This document shows positions 12,110 to 21,650 of a stretch of DNA of 27,500 bases, in pieces (within the stretch, counting starts at the first letter, position 1; the number at the start of each line of letters is the position of its first letter). The DNA is from Chrysomallon squamiferum (lineage: Eukaryota > Mollusca > Gastropoda > Neomphalida > Peltospiridae): positions 26,653,350-26,680,849 of the forward strand of contig CM022679.1 of assembly GCA_012295275.1 (NCBI GenBank), given 5' to 3'. Position numbers and translations under genes: made by a program. The notes under the pieces are model-generated. The model ran no database searches and was not told the origin of the DNA. It saw only the letters and a list, made by a program, of their open reading frames with translations.

Positions 12110-12420
12110 CAAATTCCCCCATGACGACACCCTCCCCATAATCACGTGCTGACCCGCCCCAGGGCTTTCTGCACGAAGGAGGAGAAAGATTAGTTATCAG
12201 TTTGGGCACGATTCCCGTCTTCCGTTTGCGTCAGAATGATCCGCATTACAATAGGAAAAATCGCTGGAGACATCATCAGCGTCATTTTTGCATGGACAAG
12301 AAAATCACCCATCTTTGTCCGCACAAAATAAACAGCCACCTCGCGGGACCATCGGATAATGTAAACAGAAATTCCAACACGGCGCGTTTCTAAAGACAAC
12401 ACCGGTTTTTTTTTTACTGG
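12110..12420. promoter_or_regulatory. Mixed-sequence island, candidate conserved non-coding element
   Basis: The G+C content is higher than in the flanks. It includes CACGTG (12143-12148), ATTTTTGCATGG and the forkhead-like ATAAACA. Frames of 63-70 codons are open on both strands over nearly the same interval (12190-12402), so neither can be taken as coding on that basis. A non-coding regulatory role is an inference to be tested by alignment. Confidence 0.25.
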
Positions 12421-12919
12421 ATCGGTGCTCGGTAGCGTGTTATTAGCTATTCTATTTCTCCCCTGAGCGCAACAAAGACGAGGCGAACGGTGTCAGGTGG
12501 GACAAAAGACGACACAACGTATTTAATTACATGTTAACTTATTTACTTTTATTTCTCTTTTATTCATTCGTCTGGGCCAGCAGGATCGTAACCCTGTCAG
12601 TTATGTTTTAAAGGGGAAAGGGTAGATTTCAGCAATGCGTTCTATAAAGGAAAAAGCGCTGCAAGCGATGGATTCTTATTTCAATCGAGCAAGGCGAAGG
12701 TTACGAATTTTAATGGAAGTAATGACAGAGAAAAACAATAGCAACTCTGATTTTTTTTTTGGATTGAACAAATTATGGGGCACTGTTTGGAATAGTAGTA
12801 AAAACTACATATAAAACAACAACAGTACCACTACTACCATCACCAACAACAACACTCAAAAACACCAAATCCACCACCATCACCAATAAGAACAACAGCA
12901 ATATTGGAGTCTATCCATT
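12421..12919. other. Unique sequence with a weak CAA/CAC triplet tract
   Basis: Single-copy DNA. A degenerate CAA/CCA/CTA tract occupies about 12817-12900. On the minus strand 12565-12605 contains GGTTACGATCC, a weak resemblance to a tRNA-type B box, but no A box or tRNA fold could be drawn. Confidence 0.55.
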
Positions 12920-13045
12920 GTATGTGTGTGCATGTATTTATGTATGTATATAATATACGTATGTGGGTAAATGGATAACAGTAAGAATGGAAACTAGGTT
13001 GGCAGGGTACCTACATTCATATGTGTCATTATGTGAGTGTGTGTG

Positions 13046-13077
<32 letters not shown>

Positions 13078-13163
13078 TGTATGTATACAAACACACGTAT
13101 ACGTCCCTATCTACCTTTCTATCCATTCTTTTATTCATCTATCCATCCATCCATCCATCCATC
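12920..13163. repeat. GT / GTAT / CATC microsatellites
   Basis: GT and GTAT runs around 12922-12965, a (GTAT)n array at 13047-13087 and (CATC)n at 13137-13163, separated by short mixed sequence. Frames on both strands are repeat artefacts. Confidence 0.92.
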
Positions 13164-13611
13164 TGTCCATCTATCTCTCTCAGTCTGAACAGATACAACC
13201 AAACAGTTCCAAACTAAACTATGCGCTGCACATAATGAAACTAACCGCTGGCTGCACACTAAAACGAAAACTGAATGTTTTGTTTTGTTTATTTAGTAGA
13301 AAACATTTGTTACATAAGTGATCTGTGCACTAATCGATTGATTGATTGATTGATTACCGCTGTCTCAGAGGAGGTTTCGTTAATCTGCATTTTGCTTCAG
13401 TGAGAGAGATGTGTGTGTTGATGCTCCAGTGCTGCAAAGTTGATTAAAATGGTGAAAGATGTAACCAGGTTAACCGACGAAATCGATTCACTGACACTGG
13501 CACAGGATGGAGGATTAACTGTGAGCTTTCTACCGACAGCAGTAAATCCATGTACACGTACACCTCTTTTACACATACTCAGGGAAACAGAAATAATATA
13601 TATACAATCAC
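13164..13611. other. Unique sequence with a short (GATT)n
   Basis: (GATT)5 at 13336-13356 within otherwise single-copy DNA. A 63-codon frame (13440-13631) starts at a non-ATG codon and runs into the GT repeat. No gene recognised. Confidence 0.6.
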
Positions 13612-13752
<141 letters not shown>

Positions 13753-13755
13753 AGG

Positions 13756-14200
13756 AGTAACTTTAGGTTTTGTGTGAGTGAGTGAGTGTGTTATTTTTCA
13801 GGACTGTCACATGGGAAGATCTTCAAGATGTTTTATTCATATATTATTTTCACATAGGCTTGCTTCTTTTTTATTCGGATACGCTGTCAGGACTTTTAAT
13901 GCAGTTTAATTATGCGGGGTACATACCAAGACACGTTTCCCAGAAAATCAGGGATAAGTAAATGCGGTAGCAGAGACATCAACTATTTTACCCACAGACA
14001 GCCGAAGTCATAACCACGATGACGTTGATAGTCACATTCCACTTGGAGCATCAGACAGCAATGACGTCATCCCCATCGTTCATCGATTAGTTCATTGCAC
14101 ATTTATTATTACAAAGAGCCTCCACGGGGAAATTACTGAAGATTATACTGCCTCGTGTTGCTTTTGTTTCAAATCGTTTCATTTAAAAAAAAACGTCCGT
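13756..14200. promoter_or_regulatory. Mixed-sequence stretch with CRE palindrome
   Basis: High-complexity sequence, most clearly from 13920 onward. It contains GATGACGTTGA near 14020, the palindrome TGACGTCA (14062-14069), ATCGATTAG and ACAAAGAG (Sox-like). No open frame of note. It is a candidate regulatory region by motif content only. Confidence 0.25.
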
Positions 14201-14225
14201 AAAAAAAAAAAAAAAAAAAAAAAAA
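14201..14225. repeat. Poly-A tract
   Basis: 25 As after a shorter A run upstream. No retroposon body was recognised upstream. Confidence 0.95.
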
Positions 14226-14450
14226 TAAAAGCTACCAATCGCTTTGTAGTTCCGTTAAGTGCAGAGCGTTCTGGAAACTTGATCGTCTGAAACACGCGAG
14301 TCTTCTGCAAAGGAAAAGTCACTTTGAATTAATCACCGTGAGCGACGGCAAAAACCAAACTCCTCGCGACGACGTACCAGAGAAAGGTTGCCGTCGGTTT
14401 TAAATAATTATACGACGTCGAAACGTAACGTATTATCATCAGCTGCAGCT
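14226..14450. other. CpG-containing mixed sequence
   Basis: CpG-rich for this window (TCGCGACGACG, GACGTCG). CGACGGCA (14343-14350) and TGCCGTCG (14389-14396) form a perfect 8-bp inverted pair around a 38-base loop. Sequence resembling the 43-bp unit starts appearing near the right end (TTATCATCAGC at about 14433). Confidence 0.4.
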
Positions 14451-14479
14451 TCACCGTAGGTTAGTTTGACACAGTGTGT

Positions 14480-14882
14480 CTGTTTAAAATAATTATTACG
14501 TTCAAATGTAACGCGTTATCAGCAACAGTTGAATATCATTACGCTGAAATGTAACAGATTATCAGCATAAACTGAAAATTATGACGTTCAAACGTAATTC
14601 TTTATCAGCGGCAGATGAAAATTACGGACGTAGAAACATAAAAGGAGTAGTTCCAAATTATGATGTTGAAATGTGACCGGTTATCAGCAACAGTTCAAAA
14701 TTATGACGTTGAAATGTGACCGGTTATCAGCAACAGTTCAAAATTATGACGATGAAATGTGACCGGTTATCAGCAACAGTTCAAAATTATGACGTTGAAA
14801 TGTGACCGGTTATCAGCAATAGTTCAACATTATAACGTTGAAATGTATTATGGTTTATAACAAAGCTCAAAACTATGACGTT
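14480..14882. repeat. 43-bp minisatellite
   Basis: The anchor TTATCAGC falls at 14516, 14559, 14602, 14681, 14724, 14767 and 14810. All intervals are exactly 43 except 14602-14681, which is 79 and spans a decayed unit with about 7 bases lost. Each unit also carries ATGACGTTGAAATGTGACCG or a variant. The central copies (about 14650-14830) are nearly identical and the outer ones diverged, the usual pattern of an array that expands in its middle. The last copy is shortened and runs into GATA/CAGA. Confidence 0.93.
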
Positions 14883-14883
14883 G

Positions 14884-14938
14884 ATAGATAGATGAACAGT
14901 CAGACAGACAAAGAGATAGACTGACAGATAGGCAAATA
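14884..14938. repeat. GATA/CAGA degenerate tetranucleotide
   Basis: GATA and CAGA units with interruptions directly follow the last 43-bp copy. An A-rich run follows at 14969-14998. Confidence 0.85.
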
Positions 14939-15019
14939 TATAGTTTTGTCTAAAAAACAGTTTGGGGAGAAAAAAAAAAAGAAAAAAGAGAAAGAAAAGT
15001 AAGATGAAGCTGACTATTG

Positions 15020-15420
15020 TTATTATAAATCAAACTGTGTGAAGATTCCTTTAACTGAAAACCTTGGCGAGAACCTTTGGTCACACGCCGCGATTGGGTG
15101 CATACATCACTCCGCCAGTGAATTCCGTTTGCAGCAGAAGAATAAATCAAGTCGACGACATCATAAATTGATGTCGAGAGACCTTCGGGGACTTTTTTGC
15201 TGCGCCATCGTCATCGTAGACTGGGTCTGTGTCTGAGTCTCTCTCTCTCTGTATCAAGTCTTCTAAACGAACGTCGTTAAAAGTTCTTTCTATCCCGAAA
15301 TAACCCGCGCGGGGCGTCGACCTTGTTCTTTGTCGGGATGGTAATTGATGGCTGGCGAATTATTCATCGCTACAGAAGCGATTCTTTACAAAGCTGTCAG
15401 TTATTAAAATAGCTGTGCAT
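15020..15420. promoter_or_regulatory. Mixed-sequence island, candidate conserved non-coding element
   Basis: High-complexity, CpG-containing sequence. It has a perfect 8-bp inverted repeat CGACATCA (15156-15163) / TGATGTCG (15169-15176) and the GC-rich CCCGCGCGGGGCGTCGACC. At 15340-15410 there is a cluster of homeodomain-type cores (TAATTGATGG, GAATTATTCATC, CTGTCAGTTATTAAAA). Short frames on both strands are not convincing. The look is that of a developmental enhancer, which is inference only. Confidence 0.35.
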
Positions 15421-15477
15421 TCATACCTATACATATATGTATGAGAGTTTCACATCGTTGTTTTGGTGTTGTAATTC

Positions 15478-15617
15478 TTTTTTTTTTTTTTTTTTTTTTT
15501 TTGGCTTTAAATGTGTGTTTGTGTGTGTATGTTTCTGCGTGTGTGTGTGTGCGTGTGTGTGGGGGGTGGGTGTGGGTCTGTGTGTGTTGGTGTGTGCGTG
15601 TGTGTGTGTGTGTGTGT
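15478..15617. repeat. Poly-T followed by GT-rich tract
   Basis: T run (15478-15502), then GTGT with TGCG and GGGG interruptions up to 15617. The plus-strand frames are Phe then Cys/Val repeats, which are artefacts. Confidence 0.93.
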
Positions 15618-15692
15618 TTAGTACTACTGACGATAGTGATAAGAGAAAGAAAAGCAAAACAAATTGTGACAAGCATTTTATTTCCAATAAAT

Positions 15693-15945
<253 letters not shown>

Positions 15946-15996
15946 AGTTTTCTTTCTCTGAAAAGAAATGCAAAAGTATTTTCTTAATAAGCAAAT

Positions 15997-15997
<1 letters not shown>

Positions 15998-16046
<49 letters not shown>

Positions 16047-16056
16047 TAATAATAAA
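15998..16056. repeat. (AAT)n microsatellite
   Basis: About 19 AAT units with one CAA interruption near the right end. Confidence 0.96.
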
Positions 16057-16405
16057 ACGCCACTTACTCTTATTAAATAAGCTCTAGCCATTGGAGCTGG
16101 ACAAAAGTGTAATTGAGTTAAATCTTGCAGAGATGAACGTTTGAGCGTAAAAGCCACAAACTGAAGAGCGAGTCTGAATTACTTGAATTAACAGACTTAA
16201 ACCAGAATCACAGAACGTATTTACTCAACGTGACGCTATCTACAGCTGATAGCGAGTCATACACGAACTGTGACGTTATTTATTGCAGCGTGGGATTCTT
16301 ACCCAGTCTTGCTGTTATCCTTTCTTGTATATATTTGTTCTTCTGTATAATGTATCTTTTCGTTCATATTTATATATCTGGCTGTCTTTCAGTGTACCTC
16401 CTCCT
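16057..16405. other. Unique sequence, no gene seen
   Basis: Single-copy DNA. The plus-strand frame that starts at 16230 opens here and runs on into the TGTA repeat, so its length is repeat-driven. No domain is seen in the unique part. Confidence 0.6.
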
Positions 16406-16410
16406 ACTTA

Positions 16411-16422
16411 CCTACGTATGTA

Positions 16423-16459
<37 letters not shown>

Positions 16460-16690
16460 ATGTATGTGTATGTGTATGTATGTATGTGTATGTATGTATG
16501 TATGTGTGTATGTATGTATGTGTGTGTGTGTGTATGTATGTATATATGTATTTGTGTGTGTGTGTGTGTGTATGTATGTATGCGGTGTGTATGTATGTGT
16601 GTGTGTGTGTATTTGTATGTATGTATGTATGTATGATTATATGTATGTGTATGTATGTATGTATGTATGTATGTATATATATGTATATGA
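16411..16690. repeat. TG/TGTA compound microsatellite
   Basis: About 280 bp of alternating (TG)n and (TATG)n blocks with a CGG interruption at 16582. All three forward frames stay largely open as Met/Tyr/Val/Cys repeats, an artefact. Confidence 0.97.
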
Positions 16691-17375
16691 GTCAACACAT
16701 CAATCTGTCTATATAAATATCTATCTCTCTCATTCACAGTGTATTTCACAATGACATTTCTGTACACATACCATTAAAAGATCAAATATATATATATATA
16801 TATTATTTATTTCTCTCTTCCATCTCTGTTATCATCTCTCTATCTGTGTCTTCTCTTAACTCCGTCTTTCTTTACTGCTCAGATTTGAAACTTTCACTTA
16901 ACAAAAGAAATGAAAGAAAAAAGGAAACGGAGCTGTTAAAAATCGGACATTATTATTTTTATTGCGCTTGATACCCGCAATCCTCCGATCTGTCTCGCAC
17001 TGGCAGACATAAAACAGAAAATACAATATAGATGTGACGTGATTTCGTCACACGAAATATTATTCACCGTTTCGGTATTTTTTTTTATTTTATGTTATTT
17101 TATTTTATTTTATATATTTGATCGATACGTTCAGAAGACATAAAACTGGCGATTCATGCTTTTTCCCAAACATCATCCCTTACCAAGAACGTGTTTCTCT
17201 CTTTTTTATGATGTATTTCTGTCTAACCGTAGTGTGTCTTGATGCTAAATTATTTTGTGTTGCTGCTTTTTTTTAAATTTTATTTTTATATTTTTTGACT
17301 GCTGAAAGATCAGGCAGAGGCTAGTTCCTGATTCACTATATTACAATAAAAGATTTTATATACATCTGTAATGAA
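16691..17375. other. Unique AT-rich sequence with one structured patch
   Basis: Contains a TA run (16787-16804), T-rich stretches near 17080-17112 and an inverted-repeat patch at 17033-17058. There TGTGACG (17033-17039) pairs with CGTCACA (17046-17052), and ATTTCGT (17042-17048) pairs with ACGAAAT (17052-17058). No gene recognised. Confidence 0.6.
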
Positions 17376-17575
17376 TAACATACATACGTACGTACGTACA
17401 TACAAACATACATAGATACACACACATATATTATTACATATATATACACACACAAATAGGCAATCATTCATATGTACATAAATACGTACATACATACACA
17501 GAAACAAATACATATAATATTTGCTTCTATATACATACGTAAATATATGTATGTACGTATATATGTATATACATT
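17376..17575. repeat. Degenerate TACA/TACG/TA repeats
   Basis: Runs of CATA, CGTA and CACA with interruptions, less regular than the arrays at 16411-16690. Short frames on both strands are artefacts. Confidence 0.85.
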
Positions 17576-17643
17576 TGTTATTAGTTTTTTAGTTGCAGCT
17601 GATACTTTTAGTCAACTTGTTTCCGAAGAGCAAACTGTTCTTT

Positions 17644-17892
17644 TTAATTTAACTCCGTTCTACGCAATTTAATTTTCAAAACGTAAATATGGAGGCACAG
17701 AAATGTCGGTATCAGTAAAACCTGATTTAAGACTTCTAACGTCTTCTGCACTGCCAAATTACCAGACTGACATAAGCAAGAAAAAAAATAAATTGATTTC
17801 TTAAATTCGTGACACCCTGTCGATATCCTGGAAGTCAAAAGTTCCCGAATATCTGCCAGAACTGTCAAACTCATAAAATTACAATCTCTCAT
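17644..17892 (-). other. Short ATG-initiated open frame (82 codons), coding status unknown
   Basis: Starts at a true ATG with A at -3 and is not low-complexity. The translation is hydrophobic toward the C-terminus (QVLLIPTFLCLHIYVL) and ends in basic residues (KIKLRRTELN). No signal peptide, domain or family was recognised. Frames of this length arise by chance in a window this size, and no neighbouring gene supports it. Confidence 0.1.
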
Positions 17893-18299
17893 TTTTCTTT
17901 ATATTTTCAAATTGTTTCTTGGAAATTAATTTAATATTTTCACCGACGTAAATAAGTCTTCTTATATTTTTTAATAATTTTTTTTGTTTTGTTTTGTTTT
18001 TGTTCTTCTTTAGTTATTATTGCTCTTCGTTTTCGTTTCTTCTAACTGTGAAATCAAAATTCATGTGGTAAAGTGCTGTGCAGAAATAAAGCAGTAGTGT
18101 TTGAAAGAGGTAATTTATTTAACAGAGATGGTGCTGATGTTTTGTATACTGAAAGTCAATCGTGTTAAATCTGTATTCTGTTTAAAATAAATTAAAACAT
18201 TTTTTTTTTTTTTTGAATCAGAGAATATTTATCTGATGAAACAAACCTTTGAATTTTTTGTTGTGGATTTTTTATTTTTTATTATTTTTACTATAATTT
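17893..18299. other. T-rich unique stretch, no gene seen
   Basis: AT-rich DNA with TTTTG runs near 17980-18000 and a poly-T at about 18201-18214. Nothing coding or structured is seen. Confidence 0.65.
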
Positions 18300-18720
18300 T
18301 TCGAGTATCCTTAGCGATATCTCTTCCAGTGGCTTTTTCAATGTTTTTTTTCCAGTGTCTCTTCAGTATCTCTTTAAATGCTTCTTTCAATATATTTATA
18401 TTAGGGTCTCTTCGGTGTTTCTTTCACTATCTTCTACTCAAAGCAATTTTTGATCGAGTGTCTCTTCAAGAGTCTTTTCAAATTCTTCATTCAGTATCAG
18501 TTCAGACTCTTTCAGTCTCTCTTCTGTTCCCCACTTCTTGTGCCCATTTCATATTTCTTCCAGTGCTTCTTTCATTGTCTTACCAAGTCTCTATTTCAAG
18601 GGCTTTTTTTTTTTTTTGTGTGTGTGTTTTCTAAATCGACTTTTCAGTGTCTTTTCCAGTGTCTCTTACAGAGTATCATCTAAATTTCTTTCAGTGTCTG
18701 TCTTAGAGTTTCTTTCACAA
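18300..18720. repeat. Degenerate 12-bp minisatellite (CAGTGTCTCTTT-like)
   Basis: Anchors at 18645, 18657, 18669, 18692, 18704 and 18716 step by 12 bases, apart from one 23-base step. Earlier CAGT/CAAT anchors at 18327, 18339, 18353, 18364, 18413 and 18425 are 11-14 apart or at near multiples. Because 12 is a multiple of three, frames stay open and read as x-Leu-Phe-Gln-like tetrapeptides (CLFQCLLQ, SLFQGLF). That explains open frames of 67-132 codons here without a gene. A poly-T and GT run (18604-18630) interrupts the array. Confidence 0.8.
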
Positions 18721-18740
18721 CCTCTGTTAGAGACAGACTA

Positions 18741-19230
18741 AATTTGTTTCCAAGTTACTGCCGAGCCAACTTTTGAAGGACATTAACAAGTCGTTTTTTG
18801 ACGATGTCACACAGACACTGCCAAATAATGTTTTCAAGACCCTTTACAACAACCTACCAGGCTCTTTCAGTTCGCTTTTAAACCGTCCTTCTAGGACACT
18901 ACCAGCCAAACAGTAACCTCAAGACTCTTTTCGATACGTCTTCCAGAAAACTGAAAGTTTATTGTTTAAGGACGCTGTCACTTAGACTTTCAGACGTTCT
19001 AAGCATGAGAGCGCTTTTTATGTAGTAAACACATCAGAGGTTGTAAATAAAATTATGAGTTTCTTCAGATAGCACGATAAGTGAAGGTCATCCGAAGTCT
19101 TCGGCAAGAGTGTATTATGTGTAATCAAATACAAAAATGCTTCACGGGCTGTACGAACATTAATCCACGTTTTTCTGAAACCGAATTAAACTCCGCTGAC
19201 TAACCCTGCTCCGCGACAAATAAAAATAAT
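18741..19230. other. Unique or decayed-repeat sequence
   Basis: Phrases such as CTTTTGAAGGACATTAACAA, GACACTGCCA and GACACTACCAG recur loosely, so the left half may be a further decayed part of a tandem array. No gene is seen. Confidence 0.45.
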
Positions 19231-19231
19231 A

Positions 19232-19282
19232 CAAAAAAAAAAAAAAAAAAAAAAAGAAGAAGAAGAAGAAGAAAGAAAGAAA
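19232..19282. repeat. Poly-A followed by (GAA)n
   Basis: About 24 As (19232-19255) pass into GAA and then GAAA units. Confidence 0.95.
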
Positions 19283-19339
19283 AAGGCCCAAGACTTCATT
19301 ATGGAGATTTAAAACAGTTTAGCACCGCGGTCATCATTT

Positions 19340-19552
19340 ACGATTATTTCAGAGTTAAGTGTGTGCGGCCATGTCGCGCACGCGATGCTGCTCGGCCAGT
19401 CGACCACGCAGTTTCACGTCGTAGCCATTAGCGACGTGGTCTGGCGAGAATTAGCCGCTAGAAAGGACCGGGCTGAAAAATCTACATACCAGCCAGCACG
19501 CCATCTTTGTCTCTGGTGTATTCCCGGAACGCAATTCGGAGAATTACTGTAA
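19340..19552. promoter_or_regulatory. Small CpG-rich island
   Basis: I count about 19 CpGs between 19361 and 19550, in sequence that is roughly half G+C, against an AT-rich background. The longest CpG cluster is near 19374-19384. A plus-strand frame spans 19361-19552 from a GTG codon, with the first in-frame ATG at 19385, and ends in TAA. A longer minus-strand ATG frame (19414-19752) overlaps it. No domain is recognised on either strand. It is either a non-coding regulatory island or a conserved exon of a gene not otherwise visible. Confidence 0.35.
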
Positions 19553-19759
19553 ATCATTGGGTCTTCTTTTTCTTTCTTCTTTTTTTTTTTTTTCCACGAG
19601 AGAGAGCTGAAGACACTAATCCAAGTTTCTCTACTTAGTCGTCTGCCAAAATCTCGACCCTCAGATCTCTGGTTTTTAAATCCTCCTCCAGTTTTGCTTA
19701 TTGAACTGTTCGTGCTCACACTTTCGGGAAATGGGGCTTGCAAATCCCTCATATGTAAA

Positions 19760-20018
19760 GTCTTTTACCGTTTCGGGAGACTGTGATAAATGCTTTAGGA
19801 AGTAAGGAGGGAGATGGTGGTTGAGTGAAATAAGCGTAAAATAAATGTTTTAGAAGGTTTCGAGACGGCTGTGGTGTGACCAGCATTCAGATGGTGAAAT
19901 GATGTTAGTCATTCGAGTCCAACACGAAAACCGCTAACGAGGAAGCTTGACTGGGGTTGTAGTCAGTAGTAGCAAGATCAAATCTCGTACAAGGAATCCA
20001 TTCATTTTTCTTTAATAT

Positions 20019-20031
<13 letters not shown>
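19760..20031. other. Unique sequence, no gene seen
   Basis: Single-copy DNA of moderate complexity. ATTCGAGTCCAA (about 19913) looks faintly like a tRNA B box, but no matching A box or clover-leaf arms were found. Confidence 0.6.
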
Positions 20032-20068
<37 letters not shown>

Positions 20069-20098
20069 TTATTATTATTATTAACATCATCATCATCG
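20032..20098. repeat. (TTA)n array ending in (CAT)n
   Basis: TTA/ATT units with one T-run interruption, ending in CATCATCATCG. Confidence 0.96.
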
Positions 20099-20168
20099 TC
20101 GATTTTATAATTATTCATTGCTTTTATCTTTTAAAATTAGTAAATAAAATAATAAAAAAAACAACAAC

Positions 20169-20169
<1 letters not shown>

Positions 20170-20254
<85 letters not shown>
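20170..20254. repeat. (TAA)n array, inverted relative to 20032-20083
   Basis: About 28 perfect TAA units, the complement of the TTA array about 86 bases upstream. Together they form an inverted repeat able to pair over roughly 50 bp. Confidence 0.97.
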
Positions 20255-20255
<1 letters not shown>

Positions 20256-20851
20256 GTATCTCCCATCCTATATTAGCGTTACAGGTAAAAATAAAAAATA
20301 AAAATAATAATAAAATAAACAAAAATAATAATTAAAATTTACAACCGTATTTACAAGCCGTCAAGTCTTTCTATTCCATATCATTTATTTTTTAAGATTT
20401 ACCTCAAAAGATAAGACGTAATTTCTTCTTTCTTACGTAAACATCATAAATAACATTTAAATCTTCTGCCAGCCAAAAAAAAAAAAAAAAAAAAAAAAAC
20501 ATTTACAAAACAACCAAAAAAAACCCCAACAATTTTACATTTTCTTGGATCAGAAGAATATTGCTGTACTCTAAGCTTTGAAAGACGACAATGCAAAGCA
20601 ACAAAACCAAATTTCACTGGGTCGTGTCTTAATGACACAGATTTTGTCTCTCTCGTAATCATGTTCCAGCCATTCACTGGCCTTTAAGGACAATTTCTTG
20701 TGTTATGTCTCTCACAAAGACAGTTCCAGGAAAGCCTGGTTAATCAGGAAAAGATATTCGTCTTTTCAAATTGTCTTGGTTCATTTTATGTCTTACGTAG
20801 TTGACTGATTCAATTCTTCATTCGTGTTTATCTCTAATTTTTATATTTATT
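20255..20851. other. Unique AT-rich stretch with poly-A
   Basis: Includes a 24-base poly-A (20476-20499). A 77-codon minus-strand frame (20444-20677) passes through this poly-A and is not convincing. Otherwise no feature. Confidence 0.6.
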
Positions 20852-20960
20852 TTGTTTTGTTTTATTTATTTGTTTATTTATTTATTTATTTATTTATTTA
20901 TTTGTTTGTTTGTTCGTTTGGTTGTTTGTTTGGTTGATTGTTTGTTTACTACTACTAGTA
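20852..20960. repeat. (TTTA)n-(TTTG)n tetranucleotide block
   Basis: TTTA units (about 20860-20902), then TTTG/TTGG units to about 20948, followed by CTA/AAT triplets. Confidence 0.93.
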
Positions 20961-21425
20961 ATAATAATAATCCTGCAGCTTATATTAATGACATCATCAT
21001 CAATATTTTATTTTGTTAATTTTGATTTTGTTGTTGTCTTTCATTTTTTAAATTTAATTTCTGGGGATTTTTTTCATCATATATTTGTTTTTATTTTATT
21101 AACATATTTTATTTTACTCTTACTACATTTTTACTGCTTAATTTATTTAAATATTAAACTGAACTTTTATAGTAAAGAAAAATAATAAAAATATTAATAA
21201 TTTAATTAACTTTAAAAAATTTTTTTATTGAATTAATTTATTTTTAAACGGAATTTTAACTCATATATATTTCATTTCACGGCTTCAAAGCATTTAATTT
21301 AATTTTTTCCTTCTTTCTTTCTTTCTTTCTTTCTTTCTTTATATTTTACTTTTTATTTTATTTTATTTTATTTTTTAATTTAATTTTTTGAACCGGCCAT
21401 CTGTGTTTGATTGATTGATTGTAAA
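20961..21425. other. T-rich low-complexity sequence with (CTTT)n
   Basis: Very AT-rich. It has (CTTT)n at 21311-21340 and TTTTA runs at about 21353-21375, with GATT units at 21410-21420. No gene. Confidence 0.8.
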
Positions 21426-21650
21426 ATGAAACCTGAGACGTCTGTGGTAGAAAATGAAGACGTTAAAAAAGTCTACACAGAATCAATCATGGAAAATTTT
21501 TTTAAAATTATTTTTTCTATAATTAAATGTTGCGAGCATAAACCGAGTGTAGAGTATAGAAAAGGAAACAAATTTCTTTCTACATTTAGAGGGAATGAAA
21601 TTTTCACTGACTACACGAAGAATCTTATTTTTCTTCTTAATGCTCTATAG
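21426..21650 (+). other. Short ATG-initiated open frame (74 codons), coding status unknown
   Basis: Starts at a true ATG (AAAATGA context) within AT-rich DNA and ends in TAG. The translation is charged and not low-complexity: it starts MKPETSVVENEDVKK, has a hydrophobic middle (FFKIIFSIIKCC) and a basic second half. No domain or signal peptide was recognised. Its length is long for DNA this AT-rich, but with six frames over 27.5 kb a few such frames are expected. Confidence 0.13.

Noticed and set aside
12565-12605. Possible tRNA-derived SINE promoter (GGTTACGATCC on the minus strand)
   Set aside because: The B-box match is partial. I found no A box at the right spacing, no clover-leaf arms and no clear SINE tail.
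16230-16767. Cys/Val/Met/Tyr-rich frames on both strands
   Set aside because: Translations of the TG/TGTA microsatellite in several frames at once.
19895-20000. Possible tRNA-like segment around TTCGAGTCC
   Set aside because: No acceptor, D or anticodon arm pairing could be drawn around it.
20137-20322. Poly-Tyr frame on the minus strand
   Set aside because: Translation of the perfect (TAA)n array.
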